NCBI GenBank assembly: GCA_018817425.1
Contig: JAHITX010000040.1
Location: 1 to 64,000, forward strand
DNA from: Pseudomonadota bacterium
GTDB taxonomy: Bacteria; Desulfobacterota; Desulfobacteria; Desulfobacterales; RPRI01
Direction: 5' to 3'
Length of the DNA stretch: 64,000 nt
Position numbers and translations under genes: made by a program. The notes below the pieces were generated by a model. It was not told the DNA's origin. It saw nothing but the letters and a program-made list of their open reading frames with translations, and ran no database searches. Positions 35,606 to 45,599 of this stretch are shown in pieces (positions within the stretch are counted from its first letter, which is position 1; the number at the start of each line of letters is the position of its first letter).

Positions 35606-37039
35606 TCATCCTTTTAAAACGGCCATTGGTTTAAGTTTTGCAACCTTTCTTGCAATACCTGCTCCATGTACAGAATTTACTACTTCGGAAACATTTTTGT
35701 ATGCTTCCGGCATTTCCTCACCAAGTGTTGATCTTCCGGTCCATCTGACATATATTCCTCTGTCTTCCAGCTCGCGGGCAATGGATCGACCCTTGCTTTT
35801 TTTTAAGGCGGCTGTTCGGCTCAAGACTCGTCCTGCGCCGTGGCAAGTTGATCCAAAAGTTTCTTTCATGGCGTTTTCGCATCCGACAAGGACATAAGAA
35901 GCCCTTCCCATATCACCTGGGACAAGTACCGGCTGACCTACAGCTCTGTATTTTTCACAAACTGATTCGTGTCCGGGAGGAAAAGCTCTTGTAGCTCCCT
36001 TTCTGTGAACACATACAACTTTGCTTTTCCCATCTACTATGTGGGTTTCTTTTTTAGCAATATTATGACAAACATCATACACAAGATTCATTCCAAGATC
36101 TTTAGGTCCTATTTTAAGAACGCGCATTAATACTTCCCGTGCTTTGTGCATAAGTATTTGCCTGTTAGCCCATGCATAATTGGCGGCACACGCCATGGCA
36201 TTAAAATAGCGCATTCCCTCAGAAGACTGGATCATTGCACAGGCAAGCTGTCTGTCCGGAATTTCTATACCGGTCTTGTTAATGTTTTTAGCCATGTGTG
36301 CCAGAAAATCATCACAGATCTGATATCCCAATCCTCTTGACCCGGAATGCAGCATAACAGTAACCTGGCCTTCAAAAAGACCAAATACTCGCGCAACATC
36401 TAAATCATAAATTTTTTCAACCAATCCGATTTCAAGAAAATGATTCCCGGAACCAAGAGTTCCAAGCTGTTTCAGACCGCGTCCAAGCGCTTTATCACTA
36501 ACTGTATCAGGGTCAGCGTTTGGCATACACCCAAAATCTTCCGTATGCTCTATGTCGGATTCATTGGCCATGCCATGCCGCAATGCCCACTTGCTCCCTT
36601 CTTTTAACACTTTCTTTTCTTCGGAATAAGCCAGTTTTATGTTGCCTGTTGATCCGACACCTGATGGGATATTCTGGTACAGCGAGTTAACAAGATCTTC
36701 AAGTTTTCCTTTTACATCTTTTTCGCAAAGCTTTGTATTTGCAAGGCGGACTCCACAATTAATATCATAGCCTACTCCTCCCGGAGATATGATTCCGGTT
36801 TCCCAGTCAAACGCAGCGACTCCTCCAATGGGAAAACCATATCCCCAGTGGATATCGGGCATTGCTAAAGAAGCTTTTATTATTCCGGGAAGAGTTGCCA
36901 CATTTGCAACCTGTTTTACTGCTTCTTCCTGCTTTATGCTTTCAATCAACGAATTGCCGGCATATATAATACCGGGAACGCGCATCTGTCCTGATTTGGG
37001 AACTTCCCATCTGTAATCATCTATTTTTCTTAATTCCAT
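35606..37039 (-). CDS. rtcB: tRNA-splicing/RNA-repair ligase RtcB
   Basis: This 477-residue RtcB carries the metal-site cysteine in GGVGYDINCGVRL, the guanylylated-histidine region FPPGHESV and CHGAGRVLSR, and the end NSVHGAGIARKV. It joins 2',3'-cyclic phosphate and 5'-OH RNA ends with GTP and Mn2+. No intein is present. Archease lies just upstream, separated by a palindromic repeat, which fits the usual partnership. The RNA that it repairs cannot be told from the sequence. Confidence 0.95.
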   Translation of the reverse strand: MELRKIDDYRWEVPKSGQMRVPGIIYAGNSLIESIKQEEAVKQVANVATLPGIIKASLAMPDIHWGYGFPIGGVAAFDWETGIISPGGVGYDINCGVRLANTKLCEKDVKGKLEDLVNSLYQNIPSGVGSTGNIKLAYSEEKKVLKEGSKWALRHGMANESDIEHTEDFGCMPNADPDTVSDKALGRGLKQLGTLGSGNHFLEIGLVEKIYDLDVARVFGLFEGQVTVMLHSGSRGLGYQICDDFLAHMAKNINKTGIEIPDRQLACAMIQSSEGMRYFNAMACAANYAWANRQILMHKAREVLMRVLKIGPKDLGMNLVYDVCHNIAKKETHIVDGKSKVVCVHRKGATRAFPPGHESVCEKYRAVGQPVLVPGDMGRASYVLVGCENAMKETFGSTCHGAGRVLSRTAALKKSKGRSIARELEDRGIYVRWTGRSTLGEEMPEAYKNVSEVVNSVHGAGIARKVAKLKPMAVLKG

Positions 37040-37073
37040 ACAATCAACTGCTATCGACTAAAGCCTATAATTT

Positions 37074-37167
37074 GAGGATTCGAGGATTCCAGGGGTCAAG
37101 GGTTCAAATGAAAATTTTACGTACATCTATGTCTCGAACCCTCGAATCCTTGAACCCTTGATCCCTT
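37074..37167. repeat. Modular palindromic repeat (GGNTTCNA units), copy 2
   Basis: The left arm is GAGGATTCGAGGATTCCAGG followed by GGTCAAGGGTTCAA. The right arm is its imperfect complement. The 8-base unit recurs four times in each arm. It is related to 1236-1317 and lies between archease and rtcB. Confidence 0.75.
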
Positions 37168-37172
37168 TTGGT

Positions 37173-37586
37173 TTACACATCAAATATAATCCTTGCCTTC
37201 CATTTTGAACCTGCCGGTTCAACCTTGATCTGGTGGTAAGTGACAGCCTTTATTTCGTTCTTTATTATATGGCAGCCTGAAACAAAGTCTTCATATTTAA
37301 TATTTGCGGTTATGGTAAATTCCGAAAGTGAAATTATCTTTGTACTCTTAACAAGCATGGCTTTTCCAGTAAAGAGATATAAAAGTTCCCTGAGCCAGTT
37401 AACCATAAGATCGGGCCAGTCCTGGCCTGTCACAGTGATGGAAGTTTCCGACAAAGAAAGGAGGGTGCCTGTATCCGTTAAAAGATCATACATTGCAAAG
37501 GCTGCGTTTTCAAAAAGATCTTCAAGCTTAAAACCAAAAACCTCTATTCCTATATCGGCGGTATGATCTATTGTTTTATACTTCAC
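37173..37586 (-). CDS. Archease
   Basis: This is a 137-residue archease, a cofactor that speeds turnover of RtcB. It opens with KTIDHTADIGIEVFG, which holds the typical D and H residues, and ends with the acidic pattern PAGSKWKARIIFDV. Its start overlaps the stop of the moeA-PBP gene by 4 bp. It is the natural partner of rtcB, 134 bp away. Confidence 0.92.
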   Translation of the reverse strand: MKYKTIDHTADIGIEVFGFKLEDLFENAAFAMYDLLTDTGTLLSLSETSITVTGQDWPDLMVNWLRELLYLFTGKAMLVKSTKIISLSEFTITANIKYEDFVSGCHIIKNEIKAVTYHQIKVEPAGSKWKARIIFDV

Positions 37587-39511
37587 AACAATATTTCGCC
37601 GGTTTTCTTTGTGCTATAGCCGCCTAATGTTTCGACATGTTTTTTAAATTCCGCGCTATTAATTATATCAAGAAGTATTTTAATGTTTTCGGTCTCAAAA
37701 TAAATCTCCGGGATAACAAGATCGTATTGTTCTGTTACTACCGGTATGAAATCAAGACCAAGTGCTTTTGCTGCTGCAAATATACCAAGACCCACATCAA
37801 TAGCACCGCTTAAAATGTTAACTGCAACAGACATATGTGTGAACTCTTCGTTATCGTATCCGTTTATCTGTGCAGGATTTATTCCCAGCTGATTTAACCT
37901 GTAATCAAGAAGAATCCTTGTTCCTGAGCCGCCCTGCCTGTTTATAAATTTTATATCTTTACGGGCAAGGTCTTCAATTCCATTTATATTTTTTGGATTT
38001 CCTTTTGCAACAATGAGTCCCTGATCCCTGAAAACCAGGTGGACAAGCTTTACTTTAATATCGGGAAGATATCTTTTAATGTATGATATATTGTAAGAAC
38101 CATCAGTTGTATCAAGAAGATGTGAACCGGCAATATGACATGCACCGTTTTTAATTGCCATAAGGCCACCCATGCTGCCCACATGGCTTGAAGAAAGAGT
38201 TAAGCTGTTTTGACCTGCTTTCATGCTGTCTGCAAGAATGTCGAGTGAATTATCATGGCTTCCAACAACTACGATTGTATTGTTTATAGAAGAAAGAGGG
38301 CGAATAAGCTCTGCAGTCACAGGTTCTTGTGCGTTTATTCCCTCAACGTTGTTAGGTATGCGAATAATTCCATCTGCTTCTGTAATTGTAGTTATACATC
38401 CGGCTCCTCTTGGAAGAGATGTTGCTATTATCCTTTCACCAACCTTTCCCAGTTTTACACGCAAAAATTCTTCTACACCAAGTTTTGATGTGATTTTTTT
38501 TGCCGGCACGACCTGAATTTTTTGTCTTTCTTTTTCCGGTTGCCCCAGCAGTTTACATATTATTGGTTGTACCAGTTGTTCGAACGCAACTATCGCAGAT
38601 ACAGGGTAGCCGGGAATTCCAAAAACCGGTTTGTTTTTAACTTTGCCTATTACTACCGGTTTTCCCGGCATCATGGTAACTCCATGAATAAAAACCTCGC
38701 CGATATCTGAAATAACTTTTTTGGCATAATCTTCAGATCCGGCTGATGAACCGCCGAGAACAAGTACTATGTCACAGTCGGCATTTACTGCTTTAAGGAC
38801 AGCTTCTTTAATTCTATCGGTATCATCTGCGATTTTATCGTATCTTTCATAAATGCCTCCGGTAGATTCAACCATTTTGCCTAAGACAAAAGAATTTGTT
38901 TCAAAAATCTGCCCCGGTTTAAGCTGATCAATGTTGGAATTTTCCCAGTCAACAAGTTCGGAGCCGGTTGGGATTATGATTGCCTTAGGTTTTTTCCTTA
39001 CAGAAACAGAGAATATTCCACCTGAAAGAAGTGCGCCGACACAGTATGGTGTTATTACATGATTCTGGGCAAACAGCAGTTCGGTTGCCACTATGTCTTC
39101 GCCCATTTTCCTTACATGTTGCCACGGTACGGCAGGCATTTCGATTTCAACCGAGTTTTCATCTATAATATTTACGTTTTCTATCATTATTACCGAGTTT
39201 GTATTTTCTGGAAGAACATGCCCTGTATTAAGAAAAAAAATATCTTTGTTTACTATAAGTTTTTTGGGGTTGGTTTCACTTGCGCCAAAGGTGGTTTCCG
39301 CCTTTACTGCTATACCGTCCATTGCAGCAGCATGGAAATTAGGGGAAGAAAGTCTGGCAAAAACCGGTTCTGCAAGAACCCGACCTACCGAATCAGGAAC
39401 CAAAATCTTTTCTCCTGAAAGTCTTTCAAGGTGGGAAAATTTGTTGAATAAAATATTTTTTGCATCTGCAAGAGTGTTCATTGCAAGATATACATTGCGG
39501 ATGTTACTCAT
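37583..39511 (-). CDS. MoeA fused to a PBP-like domain (molybdopterin molybdenumtransferase)
   Basis: This is a 642-residue protein. Residues 1-410 are MoeA (AAAMDGIAVKAETTFGASE, VLGGSSAGSEDY, FGIPGYPVSAIVAF). Residues 415-642 are a periplasmic-binding-protein fold (GSHDNSLDILADSM, FINRQGGSGTRILLDYRLNQ, AVNILSGAIDVGLGI), as seen in molybdate- or tungstate-sensing LysR-like domains. MoeA inserts molybdenum or tungsten into adenylylated molybdopterin. The fused domain probably senses an oxyanion or cofactor. A second moeA without the fusion is at 43234-44460. Confidence 0.9.
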   Translation of the reverse strand: MSNIRNVYLAMNTLADAKNILFNKFSHLERLSGEKILVPDSVGRVLAEPVFARLSSPNFHAAAMDGIAVKAETTFGASETNPKKLIVNKDIFFLNTGHVLPENTNSVIMIENVNIIDENSVEIEMPAVPWQHVRKMGEDIVATELLFAQNHVITPYCVGALLSGGIFSVSVRKKPKAIIIPTGSELVDWENSNIDQLKPGQIFETNSFVLGKMVESTGGIYERYDKIADDTDRIKEAVLKAVNADCDIVLVLGGSSAGSEDYAKKVISDIGEVFIHGVTMMPGKPVVIGKVKNKPVFGIPGYPVSAIVAFEQLVQPIICKLLGQPEKERQKIQVVPAKKITSKLGVEEFLRVKLGKVGERIIATSLPRGAGCITTITEADGIIRIPNNVEGINAQEPVTAELIRPLSSINNTIVVVGSHDNSLDILADSMKAGQNSLTLSSSHVGSMGGLMAIKNGACHIAGSHLLDTTDGSYNISYIKRYLPDIKVKLVHLVFRDQGLIVAKGNPKNINGIEDLARKDIKFINRQGGSGTRILLDYRLNQLGINPAQINGYDNEEFTHMSVAVNILSGAIDVGLGIFAAAKALGLDFIPVVTEQYDLVIPEIYFETENIKILLDIINSAEFKKHVETLGGYSTKKTGEILL

Positions 39512-39650
39512 TTTTTATAATTATCTCCAAATAATTTATGATATTCTAAAATAAATAAGTGAGCCTTATTCCACACACGGTTGTTTTGTTTGCAGGCTCA
39601 ATAATATATTTATACGGATGTTACTAAAATACTTCTTTTTTTTGCAAACA

Positions 39651-40661
39651 TTACCACACACCACTTATATGAACTCCGCAGTAAGGGCACTTGCTGTTTT
39701 TGATAATATTTTTTTTCACAAAAAATCCAAGCCGCTCGATAAGAATTTTTTTGCAATTATAACAGAAAGTGCTTTCTCCATTTTCACCAGGAACATTTCC
39801 GATATAAACATATTTAAGGCCGCACTTTATGCCTGTTTGTCTTGCCAAAAGCAGAGTTTCAAGAGGAGTGGGCTTGAGGTCTAAGAGTTTATATGTTGGA
39901 TGAAACCTGCTTATATGCCATGGAGTTTCAGGCCCGATGGATTCAACAAGAAAATTGGCCAGCTTTTCGAACTCTTTTATGCTGTCATTTAATCCCGGAA
40001 TGATAAGAGTTGTAACTTCTATCCATATGCCAAGGGATTTCATTTCCATTAAAGTGTTTTTGACATGTTCAAGTTTTGCGCCGCAATATTTTTTGTAAAA
40101 ATCTTCATTAAATGATTTTAAATCAACATTTGCAGCATCGACATTTGGGTGTATCATGGAAAGAGCTTCTTTTGTCATGTAGCCGTTTGTTACAAAAATA
40201 TTTTTTAAGCCATTGTTTAGCGCAAGTATTGCAGTGTCACGGGCAAATTCAAAAAAAACAGTTGGTTCCGTATAGGTATAGGAAATACTGCTGCATTTTC
40301 CTTTTATAGCCGAAGCAACAACATCTTGGGGTGTAAAAGAGTCTCCTGCTATTAAACCATTATAATCTGAAGGCATCTGGGAAATATCAGAGTTCTGGCA
40401 GAAAAGGCATTTAAAATTGCAACCCACAGTTGCAACTGAATATGTAAGACTTTTTGGCAAAAAATGGAAAAGAGGTTTTTTTTCTATCGGATCAATATGG
40501 GATGCAATAAGTTTGCTGTAAACCAGTGTTTCAAGCAGCCCGTCTTTGTTTTCCCTGACCCCGCAGATTCCTCTTTTTCCGTTACCGATAACACATCTAT
40601 GGTTGCAAAGGGCGCATTCTATTTTATTATTTTGAAGTTTTTCGTAAAGAAGAGCTTCCAC
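39651..40661 (-). CDS. AmmeMemoRadiSam-type radical SAM protein (AmrS-like)
   Basis: This is a 336-residue radical SAM enzyme related to pyruvate formate-lyase activators. An N-terminal zinc-type segment (CALCNHRCVI, RGICGVRENK) precedes the cluster motif C81-x3-C85-x2-C88 (GCNFKCLFCQN). A C-terminal cysteine pair (FCYNCKK, KCPYCGVHISG) may bind zinc. The AMMECR1 and Memo partner genes are not in the window. Its start overlaps the preceding methyltransferase gene by 35 bp. Confidence 0.85.
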   Translation of the reverse strand: MEALLYEKLQNNKIECALCNHRCVIGNGKRGICGVRENKDGLLETLVYSKLIASHIDPIEKKPLFHFLPKSLTYSVATVGCNFKCLFCQNSDISQMPSDYNGLIAGDSFTPQDVVASAIKGKCSSISYTYTEPTVFFEFARDTAILALNNGLKNIFVTNGYMTKEALSMIHPNVDAANVDLKSFNEDFYKKYCGAKLEHVKNTLMEMKSLGIWIEVTTLIIPGLNDSIKEFEKLANFLVESIGPETPWHISRFHPTYKLLDLKPTPLETLLLARQTGIKCGLKYVYIGNVPGENGESTFCYNCKKILIERLGFFVKKNIIKNSKCPYCGVHISGVW

Positions 40662-41439
40662 CTATCGATTCTCCAAGTACAGGCTTTCCGCTGATTGCAC
40701 CAGTGGTTTGTTTACCCGTATATTTAATTGCAAGAGGTTTTGTTCTGAATCGCGGAATCAGAGTAACAACAATCCCAACAAATGGCCCAAAAGGGTATTT
40801 TTTTATAAAGTCGGGTTTTTCAAATTTGTTGGTAATTATACCGGACTTAAAAGTAAACCCATATACTGTTCCCCATGATATCGGAACATCTCCCAATAGC
40901 TCCTTTATCATATATTTAATTTCCAGGATATTGAAAAACTTTGCATGCCTGTACACTGTTTTAGAAAAATAATTTTTGATACGAATACCAAAAACATCAA
41001 AAGACAAACTATTTAGAATACCGACAAATAGTTTGTCTTTTGCCACTCTGCAAGCTTCTTCCAGTGCTTTTTTGGGGTCATCAATAAATTCCAGTGTAGT
41101 AAAAAAAGAAGCATAATTAAAGGAATTATCATCAAATGGAAGATCTTCTGCAAAACATAGGCGAAACTCTGCCTGGTTCCCGATTTTTTTTATAGCACAA
41201 TCCAACATATATTTTGAGGGATCGATACCTGTTACACAAAGCCCCTTTTCAATATAGGGAGAAATGCTTTCACCGGTTCCGCAACCTATATCAAGAAGAG
41301 TTTCACCCTTTGCAGGTTTTAGCATATCTATCATGAGTTTTTTTTCAAGGGAGTAAACAGATCTGTTATGAGGTTTCTCAAACCAATTTTTGTATTCAAT
41401 GGTATCTTTGAAATTAAAAACATAGCCCATTATGATCAT
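40627..41439 (-). CDS. SAM-dependent methyltransferase (class I)
   Basis: This is a 270-residue methyltransferase. Motif I is TLLDIGCGTGES near residue 47, then FAEDLPFDDNSFNYASFFT and ALEEACRVAKDKLFVGIL. The fold resembles the UbiE/COQ5-like group. Its substrate is unknown. The stop lies 35 bp inside the next gene (amrS-like), suggesting coupling. A methyltransferase next to a radical SAM enzyme may act on the same unknown molecule, but this rests on position only. Confidence 0.8.
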   Translation of the reverse strand: MIIMGYVFNFKDTIEYKNWFEKPHNRSVYSLEKKLMIDMLKPAKGETLLDIGCGTGESISPYIEKGLCVTGIDPSKYMLDCAIKKIGNQAEFRLCFAEDLPFDDNSFNYASFFTTLEFIDDPKKALEEACRVAKDKLFVGILNSLSFDVFGIRIKNYFSKTVYRHAKFFNILEIKYMIKELLGDVPISWGTVYGFTFKSGIITNKFEKPDFIKKYPFGPFVGIVVTLIPRFRTKPLAIKYTGKQTTGAISGKPVLGESIGGSSSLRKTSK

Positions 41440-41519
41440 CTATTATAGAATAGTAAAATTGTAAGTTATTATTTGCGATATGATTTGCGCTTTACTATCT
41501 GATAGCCTGTATTCTATAT

Positions 41520-43040
41520 TTAAGTTTCTTTGTCTTCAGCTATTTCAGAGGTTTTTAAATGACTTTTTTTTCTGTATCGGTGCTTTTTTGGGGGCTGTAC
41601 TGTTTGCTGTTGTTTATCTTCCAATACGGTTGTTTCTTGTTGCTCTGGCACAGGAGGAGTAAACCCGAAAAAAGTTCCTGGGAAATAATCCTTTTTAATT
41701 TTTTCTTTCGTTTTTATTGGTTGAATTCTTTTTGTTTTTGCAACTTCTTTCTCGGGGCTTTTTTTCTTTTTATCTCCATACCGCTTTTTGATAAAATCAG
41801 TCTTGCATTTATCTTCAAGATACCAATCATCATCAGCCCAAACCACAGGGATTTTATAACCGATTTTGTTTTCAATATTTTCCAGATTTAAGACAAATTC
41901 ATCGCATGATAAAGAAATTGCGATTCCCTCTTTTCCAGCTCTGGCGGTTCGGCCAATCCTATGAACATATATCTCTCCATCATGAGGAAGATCGTAATTA
42001 AATACATGCGATATATCTTCCACATGTATACCTCGGGATGCAACATCGGTTGCAACAAGAATCTTTATATTGCCTTTTTTATATCTTTCCATCAAACTAA
42101 AGCGTTTTGTCTGAGGCAGATCTCCTGTTATTCCTTCTGCCGGATATCCGTTTCCTTTAAGCTTTCTGGCCAGCCACTCCACACCTGATTTTGTATTCAC
42201 AAAAACCAGAATTCTTTCCCATTTTTCACGCTTAAGAAGCCCCAATAGAAGAGATAGTTTGCTTTCTTTGGAAACGTGAAAAAGAATCTGATTTATACCA
42301 TCAACGACCACATCTTCCGGAGTAACAGAAATAAATTCGGGCAGATTCATGTATTCATAAGTTAATTCCAGGACTCTGTGAGAAAGGGTGGCTGAAAAAA
42401 GCATGGATTGTCTTTTTGAATAATTGGGAAGTTTTTGCAGAATATATCGCATATCCTTTGCAAAACCAAGATCAAGAAGGCGATCGGCTTCATCTATTAC
42501 AACGATCTTTATCCCTTCTGTCTTAAATATGCCCTGTTTAAAATAATCAATAATTCTGCCAGGAGTACATATTACAACATCTACTCCTTTTTTGAGAGTA
42601 TCAGCCTGCTTCTGATAGTCAATTCCCCCTATTACCTGCATAAGCGTTAATTCAGTATGCTTAAAAAGAATAACTGCCTCATCATATATTTGCTGAGCCA
42701 GTTCTCTTGTTGGCGTTACGATAAGAGCAGACGGCAAACCGGGCATTTTGTTTTCAAGTAAAAGAAGACGTGAAGCAATGGTCGTAAGAAAGGCTGCTGT
42801 TTTTCCTGTACCCGTCTGGGCTTGCCCTGCTACATCATGTCCTTCAAGTGATAGCGGAAGTACTCTGGCTTGTATGGGAGTGCAAAGAGTAAAGCCTGCA
42901 CTCTTTAATCCCATTAATACATTTGATGGGATTTTGAACTCATCGAAGTTGGTATTTGTAAGAAAGTTTGGTTTTTCAGCACGCTTTGGAACCGAAGTTT
43001 CCAAAAGCTCATCCTCATCCGGCATTATTTCCCTCGGCAT
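41520..43040 (-). CDS. DEAD-box ATP-dependent RNA helicase
   Basis: This 506-residue helicase has the Q motif (FTLCTPIQARVLP), motif I AQTGTGKT at 74-81, PTRELAQQ, VIDEADRLLDLGF, SATLS and HRIGRTARAGKEG. The C-terminal 110 residues are basic and proline-rich (KKKSPEKEVAKTK, PPKKHRYRKKSHLK), a likely RNA-binding tail. It unwinds RNA, probably in ribosome assembly or decay. It is read away from moeA across a divergent promoter region. Confidence 0.9.
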   Translation of the reverse strand: MPREIMPDEDELLETSVPKRAEKPNFLTNTNFDEFKIPSNVLMGLKSAGFTLCTPIQARVLPLSLEGHDVAGQAQTGTGKTAAFLTTIASRLLLLENKMPGLPSALIVTPTRELAQQIYDEAVILFKHTELTLMQVIGGIDYQKQADTLKKGVDVVICTPGRIIDYFKQGIFKTEGIKIVVIDEADRLLDLGFAKDMRYILQKLPNYSKRQSMLFSATLSHRVLELTYEYMNLPEFISVTPEDVVVDGINQILFHVSKESKLSLLLGLLKREKWERILVFVNTKSGVEWLARKLKGNGYPAEGITGDLPQTKRFSLMERYKKGNIKILVATDVASRGIHVEDISHVFNYDLPHDGEIYVHRIGRTARAGKEGIAISLSCDEFVLNLENIENKIGYKIPVVWADDDWYLEDKCKTDFIKKRYGDKKKKSPEKEVAKTKRIQPIKTKEKIKKDYFPGTFFGFTPPVPEQQETTVLEDKQQQTVQPPKKHRYRKKSHLKTSEIAEDKET

Positions 43041-43133
43041 ATTATCAAGAATATAATAAAGTTTGTTTTAATATAGTAAATTATACACTGTTATCTTATT
43101 ATTACAAGTTTTTGATCTCTGCAATCTATTCTT

Positions 43134-43162
43134 TTGACATTTAATAAAGCTATCGATATTGT
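43134..43162 (+). promoter_or_regulatory. Sigma-70 promoter of moeA
   Basis: TTGACA (43134-43139), a 17-bp spacer and TATTGT (43157-43162) lie in the divergent gap. Expected transcription start is near 43170, giving a leader of about 65 nt. Confidence 0.65.
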
Positions 43163-43233
43163 TAGTAAAACAAAATATTTGATGAAAGATTCAAATAAAA
43201 AATAAAAACAAATTGTTAAACACAGGATTGTTA

Positions 43234-44460
43234 ATGAAAGATTTTTTTAAAGTTATAGATCTGGATAAAGTTTTTGAATATATTTCTTTGTTTGAAACTG
43301 TTGAAACAGAGGAAATTTCTCTAAAAAACACACATTGGCGGATTCTTGCAGAAAATATTATTGCAGATGCCGATCTTCCTCCTTTTCTTCGTTCAACTAT
43401 GGATGGCTATGCTGTCTGTGCTTCTTCGACATTTGGCGCATCAGAGGAAAATCCGGCATATCTGAATGTTGCAGGGCAAATAGCAATGGGCGAAACCCCT
43501 TCATTTTCGGTTATGCAGGGGGAAGCTGCCAGAATATCAACAGGCGGAATGCTTCCAAATGGTGCTGACAGCGTTGTTATGATTGAACATACGGAAATAT
43601 TGGATGAAAAAACAATAGAAATATATAAAAGCATCGCACCCGGGCATAATATAATCGAAAAAGGAGAGGATTTTCTTAAAGGAAATGTGATGCTTGCAAA
43701 GGGCAGAAGAATTAGACCGCAGGAAACCGGATTGCTTGCCGCTTTCGGAATAGAAAAAGTAAAAGTTTATAAAAAGCCTGTAATCAGTATAATTTCAACC
43801 GGGGACGAGGTAGTGCCAGTTTCAAAGATTCCTCGTTTTGGGCAAATAAGAGATATAAATTCATATACTCTTTCAGACCAGGTTGCGGAAGCTGGAGGGA
43901 TTCCTTTAACTTTTGGAATAGTTAAAGATAATTATAATAATCTTTTGGATATATGCAAAAAAGCTCTTTTGGAGTCTGATATGGTTCTGATTTCCGGAGG
44001 AAGTTCTGTAGGTGCCCGCGATTTTACAATTGAGGTGTTATCTAATCTTCCGGATTCCGAGATAATTGTTCATGGTATTTCTATCAGTCCCGGTAAACCG
44101 ACAATTCTTGCAAGGTCAGGCAAAAAGGCAATATGGGGTATTCCCGGACATGTGGTTTCCGCTATGGTTGTTTTTACCGCAGTAGTTAAGCCCTTTATTG
44201 AAAAGATTAGCGGGAATAATTTGCAACCTAACATTCCCTCTATTTCTGCACAACTTACAAGAAATATTGCTTCAGCCCAGGGAAGAACCGATTATATCAG
44301 GGTTCGACTGACTGAAGAAGAAGGTATCGTATTGGCAGAACCTGTTTTGGGAAAATCCGGTCTGATAAATACTATGGTCAAAGCAGATGGGTTCATAAAA
44401 ATCGGTGTAAACACTGAAGGGCTTGAAAAAGGTTCAATGGTACGGGTCATATTTCAGTAA
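43234..44460 (+). CDS. moeA: Molybdopterin molybdenumtransferase MoeA
   Basis: This is a 408-residue MoeA without fusion. It has STMDGYAVCASSTFGASEEN near residue 50, STGDEVV, INSYTLSDQV, ISGGSSVGARDFT and IWGIPGHVVSAMVVF. It links molybdate to adenylylated molybdopterin. ATG 43234 follows AGGATT and is preferred over TTG at 43213. Together with the fused copy at 37583-39511, two MoeA paralogues occur in 7 kb, which may separate Mo from W or serve two cofactor forms. Confidence 0.92.
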   Translation: MKDFFKVIDLDKVFEYISLFETVETEEISLKNTHWRILAENIIADADLPPFLRSTMDGYAVCASSTFGASEENPAYLNVAGQIAMGETPSFSVMQGEAARISTGGMLPNGADSVVMIEHTEILDEKTIEIYKSIAPGHNIIEKGEDFLKGNVMLAKGRRIRPQETGLLAAFGIEKVKVYKKPVISIISTGDEVVPVSKIPRFGQIRDINSYTLSDQVAEAGGIPLTFGIVKDNYNNLLDICKKALLESDMVLISGGSSVGARDFTIEVLSNLPDSEIIVHGISISPGKPTILARSGKKAIWGIPGHVVSAMVVFTAVVKPFIEKISGNNLQPNIPSISAQLTRNIASAQGRTDYIRVRLTEEEGIVLAEPVLGKSGLINTMVKADGFIKIGVNTEGLEKGSMVRVIFQ

Positions 44461-44477
44461 TATGATTATAGTTGTGT

Positions 44478-44563
44478 GGTGCCGAAGCGGGGACTTGAAC
44501 CCCGATGGAGAATCCTCCACTAGACCCTGAACCTAGCGCGTCTACCAGTTCCGCCACTTCGGC
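44478..44563 (-). tRNA. tRNA-Leu (anticodon CAG)
   Basis: On the minus strand the molecule begins GCCGAAG and ends CTTCGGCACCA, so the acceptor stem is perfect and CCA is encoded. The anticodon loop is TTCAGGG, giving CAG and reading CUG. A long variable arm (TGGAGGATTCTCCA region) is typical of leucine tRNA. The T loop contains GGTTCAAGTCC. The length is 86 nt. Confidence 0.95.
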
Positions 44564-44653
44564 ACAAATAAAACATTGCTTTAAATTCAAGGTTAAGGTA
44601 ATTAATTTCTTTTAAGTATTTTGTCAAGTTTATTATTGGGGTCTTAACATATA

Positions 44654-45589
44654 ATGAAAGTTATAAATAACATTGATTCAATTAAAAATCCATTTAAAAA
44701 TGCCGTAGTAACTATAGGAAATTTTGATGGAGTACATATAGGTCACCAGGCACTTTTCCATGCAGTTATTGAAAAAGCAGATGCTATAAACGGAACATCA
44801 GTAGCTATCACCTTTAATCCGCACCCGATTAAGATTTTAAGACAAAACGGGCGACTTCCGCTTATTACAATTCATGAGCAGAAAATTGAACTTATTGAAA
44901 AAACAGGGCTGGATGTCTTGATATGTATTCCTTTTACTCCAAAATTTGCTCAATTACCGGCATTGGAATTTGTAAGGGATTTGCTTATTAATAAGGTAGG
45001 AATGAAAGCTATTGTTGTTGGAAACGATTATGCTTTCGGTAAAAATCGGGAAGGAAATACCGAATTTTTAAAAGCTTGCTCTAAGGAATATGGCTTTGAA
45101 GTTATTGTGGCTGACTGGGTATCGGTTACAAATACAATGCCCGGACGAATCAGCAGCACAAAAATTCGCAACCTTGTAGAAGATGGCAATGTGGCAGAAG
45201 CACAACAGCTTCTTGGCAGATATTACCAGGTAAGGGGGATAGTTGCCACAGGCCGTGACAGGGGAGGCAAACTTCTTGGTTTTCCTACTGCAAATTTACA
45301 GATAGTAGATGAGTTATGTCCCCAAAAAGGAGTTTATGCCGTAACTGTTGAATATAATGGATTAAAGTATAAAGGCGTAGCAAACATTGGTTACAGTCCC
45401 ACATTTGATGATCATATTTTCACTATCGAAGTTCATATGCTTGAATTTAATGAAAATATATATGGCAAGAACATCAGAATAAATTTTGTTGAAAGAATCA
45501 GAGATGAGTTGAAGTTTTCCGGCATTTCGGAACTTTCGGAACAAATAAAAAAAGATATAGATAAAGCACGCAGCATACTTTCATTGTAG
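44654..45589 (+). CDS. ribF: Bifunctional riboflavin kinase/FAD synthetase
   Basis: This is a 311-residue RibF. The N-terminal adenylyltransferase domain has GNFDGVHIGHQ, TFNPHPIKI and ISSTKIRNLV. The C-terminal riboflavin kinase has GRDRGGKLLGFPTANL near residue 200, and the family's GVYAV. It makes FMN and FAD from riboflavin and ATP. No FMN riboswitch is visible in the 90 bp upstream. It heads a series of plus-strand housekeeping genes. Confidence 0.95.
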   Translation: MKVINNIDSIKNPFKNAVVTIGNFDGVHIGHQALFHAVIEKADAINGTSVAITFNPHPIKILRQNGRLPLITIHEQKIELIEKTGLDVLICIPFTPKFAQLPALEFVRDLLINKVGMKAIVVGNDYAFGKNREGNTEFLKACSKEYGFEVIVADWVSVTNTMPGRISSTKIRNLVEDGNVAEAQQLLGRYYQVRGIVATGRDRGGKLLGFPTANLQIVDELCPQKGVYAVTVEYNGLKYKGVANIGYSPTFDDHIFTIEVHMLEFNENIYGKNIRINFVERIRDELKFSGISELSEQIKKDIDKARSILSL

Positions 45590-45599
45590 CTTCAATCAA

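Noticed and set aside
44564-44653. FMN riboswitch upstream of ribF
   Set aside because: The gap is too short (90 bp) and none of the conserved FMN-element blocks is present.
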